This document shows positions 49,945 through 62,213 of a stretch of DNA of 64,000 nt, piece by piece (position 1 is the stretch's first letter; each line of letters starts with the position of its first letter). The notes beneath the pieces are model-generated. The model did no database searches, was not told the DNA's origin, and worked only from the letters and a program-made list of their open reading frames with translations. Source of the DNA: Campylorhamphus procurvoides (lineage: Eukaryota; Chordata; Aves; Passeriformes; Dendrocolaptidae); NCBI GenBank assembly GCA_013396655.1, contig WBMV01006612.1, positions 248,001 to 312,000 on the forward strand. Direction: 5' to 3'. Both the position numbers and the translations under genes were made by a program.

Positions 49945-50450
49945 GTCTGGCCCTGCTTCTCTCAAGGGGAATTTCTTGTCTGGAAGAAAGACATTGAAGT
50001 GCTGGAGCATGTCCAAAGAAAGGCAACAAAACTGGTGAGGGGTCCAGAGCACAAGTCTGATGAGGAGTGGCTGAGAGAGCTGGGGGTGTTTAGCCTGCAG
50101 AAAACGAGGCTTAAGGAAGACCTTATCACTCTCTACAACTACCTGAGAGGAGCTTGTAGCAAGAGGGGGGTCGGTCTCTTTTCCCAGATAACAAACAATA
50201 AGACAGGAGAAAATGCCCTCAAGTTGCACCAGGGAAAGTTTAGATTGGATATCAGAAAAATATCTTTATGGAAGTTGTCAAAGCATTAGAACAGGCTGCT
50301 CAGGGAGTCACCATCCCTGGAGGTATTTAAAAGACATGCAGATGTCACAACTGGGGACATGATTTAATGGTGGATTTGGCAGTGCTGGGTTAACAGTTGG
50401 ACTTGGTGATCTCAAGAGTCTTCTCCAATCTTTATGATTCTATAATTCTC
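49945..50450 (+). mobile_element. CR1 LINE 3' fragment (ORF2 C-terminus plus 3' UTR)
   Basis: The plus-strand frame from about 49999 to 50289 gives the CR1 ORF2 C-terminal words MLEHVQRKATKLV, RLKEDLITLYNYLRG and GVGLFSQITNNKTG, then FRLDIRKI. The frame is open through GKFRLDIRK, where the copy at 20.7 kb is broken, but it is lost shortly after (LWKLSKH, stop). The 3' UTR runs through ACATGATTTAATGGTGGATT and TTGGACTTGGTGATCTC to a terminal ATGATTCTATAATTC. The 5' end is approximate; the recognisable match is certain from about 49986. It has no reverse transcriptase or endonuclease domain and is immobile. Confidence 0.93.
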
Positions 50451-52022
50451 CCACTCCACAATCCAGTCTCAATGCTTTGGGGCCGCAGCTTTCTTGTGCT
50501 TCCCAGCCCCTTCTCCTTGCATGTCTTCTAGGGCTGCTGGCAAAATTCAACAGGAAAATTGGTCCCACAGTTTAAAATTTATTTACTGAGAGCTGGCAAC
50601 TCCTTGTAGGTGTATTTCAGACCCACCCATCCACACCTGATAGGCAACTGAGGGACCTTCTGCCACTCCCCAGTGTTTAGCCACCTTGGCTGCAGCATGC
50701 CAGGCACCCACCTGCGTTTGGAAAGTAGAGATCAAGTAAAGGAAAAAGAGTGGTATTGCATGCAGGATATGAAAAGTGGAACTCATGTATGATATCTGTC
50801 TTGCCTTGATTTAAAAGTCGTTGTAGCTTGGAAAGCAAATATTGCATGAGAGTTCTGGTAGCAAAAAAGTTGTGTCTTTAACTGGATCTCTTTTTAAGTG
50901 GGTTCAGTCACTTTTCCCATATGTGGGTCTTGGCTGCCCATTTAAGATCAGATCACTGTGCTTTGTTAAGCTGAGTACAAGCAATTCTTGTATCTTTGAT
51001 TCCAGAGTGAAAAACTTGCATCCATCAGGCCCCAGCTCCTGAAGGAGTGGCAGCACTGGGAGCTCATGAGTGCAGTAATCCTTTCTGGACATCAGCATCT
51101 GCTTTCAGGGAGCAGCAGACCTAATGTGGGGCCCATATTGCCATCTGTGGCCTTGGGTGATATGTTCCAGCTATACCCCACTCGTTACGGGGAGAAAGAA
51201 TAAAGATGACTTATGGCAGCTGCTGGCATTTGCAGGACATAGAGGGGCTGCTGCATGTTGGCTCCATGCTGATACAGGACCAGTGATTGCCTGACAGATT
51301 GAGATAAGACTATTCCTTGTCAAGATGCTTCCAGGTTACTGAGAATATAAAATCAAAGACTGTATGGAAATACTGTTTTGAGCTGCTAGTGTCTGGGAAA
51401 AAGCAATGCACAGAAAAAGAACAACAGCCACTATGCATATTCAGAGCAGGAATTACAGGCAGGACAACTAAATCAGTAGGTCTTTAAGACTCAAAATAAG
51501 ATTGAAGCTGCCTTGAACCACTTCTTTCAGGGCTCCTTTTGCGTACCTGCAGACAGGAGGAAGTAGCTGACTTGCTGTTGTACTGCACGCTCTCCTGTGG
51601 CGCCAGAATGGTCTTCTTGCAGTCAAAGTCATACAGTAACAGTCTCAGATGTCTTTTAAGTTGAAATTTGGGTCCAGCCTGCTGTGTAATGAGCAAAGAT
51701 CAGGGAATCACAAAGATGCTTATGACCATTTTTTGATTCTCTGAATCTGACTGGAGACTAAATGGATTAGACCAGAATCTCCAGTCTGCCCTCATTATTA
51801 CACTAAAAATATTTTACTGTAACTTTTCAGATGGCGAGCTTGATATAATATCCACTCCATTATATTTAAGTTTTAACTTAGCCTTTCAAGCAAATCTGTT
51901 ATTTGCCCTATAATGGAGCTAAAGCAATGCAAAAATATTTGCAATTACATTGATCTTATATATGAAGCAGCAAAATTAAATTAATATAAAAATACATGTA
52001 TTTATGTTCTTTCACCAGAAGC

Positions 52023-52068
52023 TGGAGTTAATAATAACTGAAGTTTGGAGTTAATTATAACTGGAGCT
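52023..52068. repeat. 23-base tandem duplication
   Basis: Two adjacent 23-base units start TGGAGTTAATAATAACTG and TGGAGTTAATTATAACTG. They match at 20 of 23 positions. Each unit carries a TTAATNAT homeodomain-like word. Confidence 0.85.
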
Positions 52069-54575
52069 TGGGCTATTCATTTTTGTGTTTAGGATAAACC
52101 CCCTGAGGTTTCTGTGACCAGGATTTTATAGCCAGAGACAAAAATTTCACCACCACTGGAAACATACATATTCCTGTCAAGGCAGTTAGAGAAGGAAAAT
52201 AATTATCTTGCAGGAACATAACCAGATCAACCTAAAAGGTAGGATTAGGTTAGTCATGGATGATCTCTCACCTAATTCCTATATTTTGCAGACAGTAAGA
52301 ATCATTGGGAAAATGTAAAACAGTAAGAGTGAGACAGAAAATACAAAATGAATGGTTACAATGTCTTCATTTCAAACCTGTCTAGATGTACAATAAGCAA
52401 CAAGTAGAACTAGCAAGTGGATGAATTCCCAAGAGATGGAATTTCATTAACCTGTGTTTGAGGGGACTAGGAAGCAGTTTTCCCTTCCTGCAGAATTTAA
52501 GATTTGTCTTCTCCTTCCCATTCTTTTCACCAGAATGGAACCTCAAATTTACAAAACTGTTTTGTGAAGCATGGAAGTCAGTCCTGACAAGTAGGTCTGT
52601 GGAAGGTCTCCCCAGTGTTTAGGGAGTCTGGGGTGAAGTGGCCAATCGTTTCTGTTTCTCCAGTGGGAGAGGCATCTGTGTTTGCACTCCTTTACTCTTC
52701 CCTTTGGCAAAAAGCACACACTGGACAAGAGAGATTATACAGGTTAAAGCTCAGTGGAAAATAACTCCTGAGAAGCATTTTGATTTCGATGAAAAAGCAT
52801 TTTCTTCTACTTTGTAGAAGGAAAACACGACCCCCATCCTGTAATAGCTCTGTTCTGTATGCAAGCAAACACAATTCCCCCTAACAATAGCTCTATTTTG
52901 CATGCAAGAGTAGACACATTTCTCTTTGTTATTTATTGTAGAGTACTTGCAATAGAAAATGGTATTTGGTGCTAAGCATTAGTGCAGCTTGCTGGCAGTT
53001 CGTTTGCCTGTTACCCTCTATGACTTACGGAGTCCTGGGCCACTCTGGTGCTGTGAGGCAGCACCTCTCTGCATTCCTTCCATGCCTCATAGTTTCTTGG
53101 TGTGTGCAATAACAATGGGACACTGTGTTTTAGTTTCCATTTTTAAACAGACTTGGTCTCAGGCATCCTATGTGACAGGAGCAGTTAGCCTGAGCTGCTC
53201 TTTGAACATGTCCCTGCCTCTTTGACTGCCACCTTTTTGGCATTTTATATCTTAGAGAGAGGGAGGACAAAAGTCAAGCATTGAAACTGAAATCACTGCA
53301 GACAGACAGACAGCTACCTGAAGGAATGGACAAAAGAGACAAATATGGAAAAATTTTGTTTGAACTGCACTGAACATTATCTCCTGCAGACTCTTGCAAT
53401 GGAGTCAGAAGACCTTGGGTTTAGGTAACTGTAGTCTGTCAAGGTTTGATGACAGAGAAGCAAACAAAAACATCATTCATAAAACATGTCCACAATACAA
53501 GCACTACAACCAACTGGGTCAGCTGGAAGAGTAGGAAGGGCCAGATGACAAGATCTGGGAAGTCAGAACAGCTGTGCTCTAACCCCAATGGCTATTTATT
53601 ATTTATTCACTTTGTTCTGCTTAAGCTGGGACATGCAAAACCAACACAAATTTGCTTTGCCTTTTAGAGTATGTTTGAACAGACCAAATGGACACCTGTC
53701 AGAGGGTTTCCCTCTTATGAGAGCACTTACCATAATTAACAAGGGGGGCAGTATGTGTGTCAAGGCAGGACTTACAGCATTTTCTCAATTCAGAGCCATC
53801 TAAAGCCTGGGCTCGCATGAAAGGACACGTAGCCCTGGGTCCTACAAAGCTTGAAGCGTGTTGCAACAGTGTTGATCTTGCTTGCCTACAGTCATCCCTG
53901 AGGGTAAGTACCCTGAAGACAGCCTTGCTAAATCTAATGCTGCCAGGAGGCAAACTTAAACACCCACCAGAACAACATACATCTGCAGAAAGACTTCCTT
54001 TGCTTACCAATTGTCTGTAGTAAGATTTCTCACTACCTAAAGACAATTTATTTTCACACTGGAAAAAAATAACTAGAGAAGAAAAGAAAGCAAACACTGC
54101 TTGTTGCAGGAAGTCATGATTTTTTTCCTTTTTTTTTTTTTCTGTTTGTCATGCAAGTGGCATGATGTGAGCCTTCGCTGAAGAAGAAAGCACATAGCTG
54201 CAGTTAGCTTGGGAATAAATACGCTCCTGAGTACAAAAGCCTGGGCTCTGCACTAACCACAGCAACATGACTTCTGTTTTGGAGCTGTTTCACATCTGTC
54301 TAAAGAGAGGCACAGGCAGCTGGAGTTCACAACTGAGTGGAAAATAGCATATAGACATAGCCATATGTAGGCCGGAGAACCTTTTAAGCTCAGACAAAGA
54401 AATAAAGGGAAACAAAAAGCAACTCATCTCATGCTAACATCAGTTGGAGAAGTTTGATGTGATCTTCACCTAGCAAGAGGCTAAGGATTTAGGTCTGTCT
54501 TCTTGCTCAGGAATGGGAGGTTGATGCTGAAAGATGGATACCTACTATACAGAGTAGATTTTGGTTTTTTACATG

Positions 54576-54601
54576 CTGTATGTTTAAACTGTATGTTTAA
54601 A
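54576..54601. repeat. Exact 13-base tandem duplication
   Basis: CTGTATGTTTAAA occurs twice back to back without mismatch. Confidence 0.95.
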
Positions 54602-55249
54602 GGAAGGAATAAATGCTCCTTCTCTGAACTTGCCATCATTGTGCATGGCTTTTTCTCAAGATAAGACAGGTTTGAGGTGGATTCCAGGTGCTGGATAGAG
54701 TAAAATTTACTGTTTTCAGGACTTCTTTTCCAAAATAGTGTACTTTAATGTCAATGCCAGACTAGCAGCTGTATGGAGTCTGAGATAGCTTTCTGAAAGT
54801 CTGTATCTTAACTAACCATTCTATGTCTTCACAACTGCAATTTGTGACAAAACCCAACAGTGCTGAGGATCGATGACATGGTGACAGTTTCACTACAAGC
54901 TGAGTGACCAAACAGTCAGGCCTCAGCATCAGCCAGGAAGAATTTCTTTCAAGTTTCTTGCCTGAACTTTAGTTTATTCTCTTTGTGCTTAAGTTTCCAC
55001 CTCTCTGTTTCTGTAAGTGAACTGTGAAGCAAAGCCACAGTCTGTGAAGGAGATCCTGCAAATATATCAGCCATGAATTGCTGCCATTTTATTTCTGGGA
55101 TTCATTTTTTTGTATGTCTTCAACTCTGTTGTTGTCCCTGATGAATTGCATGGTGATACAGAGCAATGTCTTTTCAATTTTTTCTCCTCCTAAATGAATT
55201 CTGGTTTTATTTCTCAGCATAATGCAGGCCCTATATCTAGTTTACTTAT

Positions 55250-55480
55250 GATTTATATTCTGTTGAAAGTTATGAGCGTTCATGAAGCCTACTGGCTAAT
55301 AATTAATTAAGCTCATTTTAGGTCATTAATCTATTGTTCTGCATGATCTTTCCAGAACACATTTAAGACATCTGATGCAATGTTTATTCTCAGTTCTTTT
55401 AATGCAAGTCTTCTCTATAACCGCCTGCCTTTATTTTCCATTTGCATCACTTGCCAATGATTATCTATACAAGCCTAATG
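55250..55480. promoter_or_regulatory. Candidate conserved non-coding element
   Basis: The segment contains CTAATAATTAATTAAGCTC, AGGTCATTAATC, GCATGATC and TTTGCATCAC words with little simple repetition. That mixed TAAT-rich texture is typical of vertebrate developmental enhancers. This is a judgement by texture only, since conservation could not be tested. Confidence 0.2.
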
Positions 55481-58400
55481 GTTTACAGTAACCCTTGAAA
55501 AATTAGGTACTTGAGGTGAACCCATTTAAGATGATTTTTTACAAAAATCTAGTATTTCACCCAAGCACCTTCTGAACAGAAAGCCAAGTGCACTAAAGGC
55601 ATCAGCATTATGATAGCCTAAACCCATTTGCTGTGGTATTGAGGACTGACACACAAACGACCCTGGGCTTCAGTACATGGAAATTACTTGTAATTACTCC
55701 GTATTTTCCAAACCTCAACATGTTCATCTCATAACTCTTTGGTAGAGACTCTTTTGAGCTGTCTCTAGCATTATCAGGGGAAATTCTGAGATCTCGGTTG
55801 GAGCTCTCCAATTTGCAGCTGAGTAGCTGACCCATTTTTGTTTAGGGCAATGTGTCTTTGGTTATAAAATCATCATTCTTTATAAGCCTCTTGCTGGGGG
55901 ACAAATGGATGTATATTTTTTACTCTATGTAACATTTTTAAACAGGTAGACACTGTTTTTGCAGTGTCTTTTCATCTCAATTTCATGAAAATGAAGGTAT
56001 TTGGCCTAGAATTTCAATTTGATTTATACTCACAATTTGTCTCAATGCATTTCAGTCTAACTGATATCAAAACATGAACATTAGCTTTAATCATTACCAA
56101 AGCTTTCTATGTGGTTTAATAGTGAGAGAGATGGTTGGCTTTCCTCATTATTTCTTAATTCTCATAAACTGAATATCAAATTCACTAACTTTCATCCAAA
56201 ATCAATTACTTTGATACAGCTGTCTCTCATTAGTTGGAATCATTGCTGCACCTTAAAAGTAGCAAAGCTCTGAAGTAAAATGGCACTGAACTGTTCAGTC
56301 TATCTGCTAGGTAGGAGTCCCCTGAATTTTTGCTGGATATTCTACTGAAGTATTTTCTTGTGTGTTTATTAACAGTACTGAGCCAATAAAGAATGAATAT
56401 TTCTCTATTCCAAGTCATCAGGAAATAACACTTTTTCACTTTGGAGGCCAAGATTCTTAAGAGTGGACAGAATGCAAATCAGAAGTGAAAAGGATTTGAT
56501 TCCCACTTGCCAAGGGGAGGTTCCCATCTGTTCTCACTGAACTGCATCAGGATTTTTGCTATTGAGTTTCTTGAGAAAAGGGTCAGACCTTAATTTGAGG
56601 GAGGAGAGGGCATTTAGCTCTTTTGTATTGTTAGCTAAAATAAAAATGCTTCAGATAAGTAGGTTTGTGACCATCTGAAGTAGTTTAACAAGGACCATCT
56701 CCAGTTTTCAAAGGTGCAAATCCCTAGAAATGAGGTGGTCTTGCCCACCACAATAGCAAATCTACATAGGTTAAGAAGGTGCTTCAGTACCTACTGAACC
56801 CCATGAAAGCCAGCTCTAAACTCACCAATATACATCTTGCTAAGAAAAGAATATTCAAAACTTTTCAAGTCATTAAGGTTGTGTCTGTTCCTACTACCGG
56901 CCTGGAGAATCTCCTGGCAAAGAACCAACCTCTTAATTTTTTTTCACTATTCCACGTGAACAATGTGCTTCTGGTCCATTCTGATCCAACCGCTAGGACA
57001 ATACATTTTCCAGTAGTTTCTCTAGTCAGTCAGTCTGAATAATCACATATTTATGCTGAAGTGTTTCTTTTGTTACTTTCAGGACAGAACTGGGAACTCT
57101 AATACCAGCTAAGGGTGAGGTGGGTTACATGATACAACAATACTCCAGATTTTTACAACTATTGAGTACAAAACTGATCCTGGTTACCCTCCAGCTTGGG
57201 GAAGGTAATTGCAATATTTATTTTCAATGTGCAGCTTATTACCTTCCCCTTCAAGTCAATCTAGTCCCTCTTACTCTCTTTTCTTTTTGCCTTTGCAATG
57301 GGTAACATCTGTAATGTGAAGGCTGTGTTTAATACCAGACTTTTGCTGTTCAGGGAAATGAGCACTGGCCTCAATGTACAAAATAAAAACATAAAGTAGC
57401 CCTAATGAATTAGTTTATAAAAATTGGAAATTAAGACATATTGCAAGAGGAGATTAAAAAAAAAGAAATTCTTTAAAGCAATTATGAAGCATATTCATGG
57501 TATGAATATCATCCAACTCAGTGTAAGATAAGAGCTCACAAAAGAAATTTCCTAGTTGGTAGATAAATGTGCGTGCTCAGAATTCTCTATTCTGACTATT
57601 CCCAAGAAATCTTCTCAGGAGTATCTGTGCTGTCTTACTGAAGAGTCCTGCCCAGTAGGATGCTGGTGTGGGAAATCATCAGCTGGTGTTAGAGCAGTCA
57701 TGGAGAGCACCTCTTGTGATTCTCATACATACTTTTCGCAGCCCCTGCTGGTCAGGAGGGTCTGATATGTTCACCTGTATACAAGTATAATACAAGTGTA
57801 CATTTTTATCAGCCTGCCTGTTTTAAAAGACTGTGTCCCATCAAATTGCTCAGCAGTTTTTAAGAACTTGAAGTCCTGGTTGTCAGTAAACACACCAGGT
57901 GGGCCACGCAATGTAACTTACAGCTCAGCTGCTGGCAGGGGATGTAAAGCTGCATGAAATCAGTCTTTACCACTATAGGAAGATTTGTGGTGTCACTGCT
58001 TTCATCTCTTGGTAGTTACTGCCCTGAATTTTTAAAAAGCAGGTAGTTTTCACTGGCTTTGGTTACTCGTTCCTGAAATAAACCATTAAAATTCAGTGTA
58101 GTCTTGCTAGTTGAATCAGCTAAGAATGCTTTCTTCGATTTGCTTTTACATTCCTGAAGGATGTGTGATTCAAATTCCATTGAGATTTCTTTTTTATCTT
58201 TGCAATCAAAAATATCCCTATATTTTCTTTAACTTTTTCCAGAGCAACATTAAGAGCTGTGTGCTAACTTGTTCTGCAAAAAATGTGTTTCAAAAAAGTA
58301 GATTGTAACTATCCATTCTAGTAACTTGAATTTATTTCAGCTACAGTTCCAATATCTTTAATTGTGTTTTCCAGTACCGTTCATAGGATCTTGTTTGCAA

Positions 58401-61400
58401 AGAACTAAGCTGGTCTTGCAAAGTGACTCGTGAAATCTGAAGTTTCTTGCATATTGTTATGAAAATAAGCCAAAGAACTAACAAAGTTTGAAGCCACAGC
58501 TATGGGGTAAAAGCTGTAGTATGTTAAATCATACAGCAAGAGCAGCAAATTGTCACAGTGAACAGTCCGACACATATACAGCCTGTAGATTGCACAGGAA
58601 AAGCTATTAATCAGAAAAAGAACTTATCTACACAAATATAGTTTGTAATCCATGAAACATGAGAGGAATCATATCTGTAAAGGCTTCATGCTATAATACA
58701 GAGGCAGAGACACTGAATGGAATAGATGTGTGTTAAACATCTCGTCTCCAAGTGGTTACTGAGAGTTACATGGTACCAAAATAAAAATAGCCTAAGTATA
58801 ATGGAGAACTTCACAATATCTATCAGAGCCAAAACTCTCTGGAAAAGCAGAAGGTGACAGAAGGAAATTTGGGAGGCACTTTTCTCTGTGTTTGTAAGCA
58901 AGCAGTGCCAGTAGAAATGAAGACATTCCGAAGGTAGCCTTGTTTTTGACAGCAGCTGGTTCTGAAAACCTTGTTGCAGTTAACAATTTTCTGTCAAGCA
59001 GAACAGAGGCTGACTGTGAAGTGGTAATACAGAAATGTGAGGAACCCTGAATTCCATGTAAAAATGAAACATATGTGTAAGACTGGCTCAGAGTAAGCAG
59101 AGTCTTGAAGTTTTGAAGGTCATCTAAGAGAAAGGGTCCTAATGGGATCTGGGAAGAAAATTCGGAGAAAATACTGGAAAACTCAGAGTGAAGCTGAACA
59201 AAGCTCTTACAAGGTGTCGGTTAATGCATGTTAGGGAAGAAGGAGGTCACTTGGCAGCCTACAGAGTGAATCCCACAGTTCTTTGTCACTGTAGAATTGA
59301 TTTGGTATGCAAAAATCTCACCAAAACCCCAACTCCTTCAGGTGAAAAAGTGTCAAAATGAGAACACACATGCTTGGATACATTGGGCAACCTCTACTTA
59401 AAAAGACTGTCAGAAAACAGTATGTATGAAAAAGGGCAATGGATTGCACCAAATCTTTAATTGATTGCAGACATTTCCAGAGTGTGGCCAGCACAGGCAA
59501 AGAGTGACAATTATGCCTTTAGCTCAGATAACTCCACATAGCAGCAACAATATAAAGGCAATCAACCTGAAAGTATGACAGCTATTATTTCAAAGATGCA
59601 CACTGACACATAAACTATTGTTCCCAGAAACTATTAAATGAGCCTAAAGAAAAGTCTCAAAATAGAAAATAAATTGATGAAGAATTTGCATATCAGCCAG
59701 GGAAATCTTTGCTGTAGAGCACCAGTTAAACAGTAACAAAGGTATTAATGCTATTCCTTGAGTTAGAAGAAGGCAGGTGGATTTATCTTATCCAGCGGCA
59801 TGATGTTGAAGTGAAAGAAACCAAAATTAATGAGAATACCTTTAGAACATCTCAGAGGTAGGTGCCTTTTCTCCTATTGGACTACTACAGAGCTGAGAGT
59901 GCCCTCCCACTCCTATAATGCTGTGTGCATTATCCTGCTGCACTTGGAGACTGTCACACCAGAGGGATGCCTGTGGAATGATATGGCACTGTCAAAACAA
60001 ATTACTTTCTGCTTCTTGATGTTAGTATTCATGTATCAGAGAAGTCATGAAAGTTCAGGTGTCAGTAGCACCGCAGACTAAGTGGACATTGTTGTTCAGG
60101 TAGGTTAGCAGACAGGCTTGGACGTTCCTGGAAGCCTGTGCTATGTGAACACTGCTTGCTTGTCATTCATAGGGAGCTCTGGGGAATACCTACGTGGCAT
60201 CTGGGCTGTTCAGAGATGTGTGCTCTGCACTGCCTGGGCAGTACCCACTGCACAGGGGAAAGTGGAAATGAAGCAGGCGTTGCCAAGGTCCTTGCTGCAG
60301 AGCGGTGACTGAACAGCACAGGAATCTTGAATTCGTATGATCGTTTCTATTCTTCTACAATTCCCCAGTCAGTATTTTCCTGAACCCAGATTTAGAGTTT
60401 TAGAAACTGGATCTCTTATGAAATGAAGCAGAGCAGAGACTTAAGTTCCTCTCCCTGACTTGGACAACCAAGCTAACTGGAAGAAGTCCACTTATTTTTT
60501 TGTCTCCAAAATTAAATGCTTCAGTGAAAACACATTGGAAATCTTGTGTATTTATCAACACCTGGAAAGGAGACCAGTTTTCTTTTTCCTGTCATAAGTT
60601 TTGGGTTTCCACTCTTGAAAAAGATAAAAATTCTTTTCAGCTACAAAAGAAATTGCAAGAGAAATCATTAGCAGAGTTTTTCACCTAGCTCAAATGTCAT
60701 TCTTCAAGTAGCTCTGCATTTTTCAACTTTCTTCTGATGGTGGTGTTAAACTAGGCAATTTGTAAAATATGGTAGCTGTTATCATTTGTGGTAGGAATTG
60801 TCCTGAGACAATGCATTTGTTCAACAAATCCATGTCTTCTTTTAATTAGGATTGATGTACAAGTTGTGTCCTAGCATGAATCAGTTTCCAGTCAGCTCTG
60901 AACTTTTTGCAGTTGTTTACAATGATTGCAATTCTTTGGCTGGTTCCTCCAATGTTACTTCCCTTTGAAGAGACTGGCAGCAGTGGGTTTGAACAAAGCA
61001 GGCAGCTGAGTGGATGTTTAGTAAAAATTATGTCTAGAGTAACAGAACCGATCGATTTCACTTTCCTTTTAAAGAAATATTCTCTGGAAGGTGCTGTTCA
61101 GCAGAGAACAGTTGATATAATGCTCTGGATGGCATGAAAGGTTTTAAGAAGTGTCTGAAAAGAACATGCATGTACCCAGTGTAACTTTCAGTTACATTCA
61201 AAACAACCTCTCTATTCATAGCTGCAAAATTTAAAAAAAAAAAAAAATCCATAGGTAACTTCAGGGCTTAATTTAACATCACTACCAAATACATAGAATA
61301 AGATATGTTGAGGTCATTGGGCTATATGTTACCTGGGAGCTCACCAAGCATGTATTCTGTCAGCCACTCTGGCTGCTGCTTGATTTGCAGAGTAGTGTGC

Positions 61401-62159
61401 AGGTGTTTGGATGAATAAAAGGCAACTGACCTGTGGGGTACCTATCTGAGAAAGCCTCTCTCAGGTAATGATAAACTGATTGCAACTGCACCATGAAGGA
61501 GCTGAAGTCCCATCATTATAAAAGCGAAGAGATATCTGTCAGGTTGCTCACATTTGGGAACCCGGATTTTTTTTAAAGTCTTTTCTTGCCCTGTTTAGTA
61601 AGTCTCATTTCTTTATCTTTCCCTAAGTGCCACCTGCTTTTTCTACTGAAATAAAAAAGTTGGAATATGGAATATGCTGGCACTGAGGAAGGTGAGGAGA
61701 GTGTTTAGCACTATGTCCAGATATTGATTTTGCCTTTAGAAGAAGTGTGAATAAAAGCAGTTATTGTATATTGCTGCCAATTTTGTCTGCATAAAACAGA
61801 GGTCATACGTGACTCTAAAAGGCAAAGATTTGGGCATAATAATTAAGTAACATGACTGAATGCTAGGATCGGGTATTTAATCACATAGGAATAGTTGCAT
61901 ACCCCATTGACTATGAAAACGGTCCCTGTTGTGCTTTTTGGAGTGTGCCACATATTACAGAGCATATATTATCCTGTAAATATTAATGGTAAGTAATTTA
62001 AGATCCGTAGTTGCCTACTTTTCAGAACAACTCAGACGTGATGGTTACTTTTCTGCCTTATTGGACTTGCTCTTTTGGGGCCATTTACTCAATCCTTGCT
62101 TGCTAGATTAGGAACTTCTTGAACAAATACAGTTCGCTTTGTTCATCCTGATACACCCT

Positions 62160-62213
62160 CACAGAAGCCATTAATTGCCCAATGAGCCCAATGGACAATT
62201 AATGGTTTCTGTG
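62160..62213. repeat. Inverted repeat with 22-base arms
   Basis: The left arm 62160-62181 (CACAGAAGCCATTAATTGCC..) and the right arm 62192-62213 are reverse complements at 20 of 22 positions, with a 10-base loop. One mismatch is a G-T pair and the other an A-C pair. The hairpin is far longer than expected by chance here. It could be a remnant of a small inverted-repeat transposon or a structural element. Confidence 0.9.

Larger units (their letters stand above)
50451..62159. other. AT-rich non-coding sequence, no gene seen
   Basis: No gene, RNA gene or transposon is recognisable over about 11.7 kb. It holds small tandems at 52023-52068 and 54576-54601, a (GACA)3 run at 53301-53313, a T-rich run at about 54119-54142 and an A14 run at 61234-61247. 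The interval 55250-55480 reads like a conserved non-coding element. Confidence 0.5.

Noticed and set aside
53699..54097. 132-codon minus-strand frame with several Cys
   Set aside because: The Cys spacing fits no zinc-binding or secreted-peptide pattern I know, and a plus-strand frame overlaps it.
57083..57114. 32-base micro-exon between TTACTTTCAG and GTGAGG
   Set aside because: Too short to judge from sequence. Splice-like pairs at this spacing are common by chance.
61234..61247. Poly(A) tail of a retrocopy
   Set aside because: The A14 run has no recognisable transcript-derived sequence upstream and no polyadenylation signal at the proper distance.
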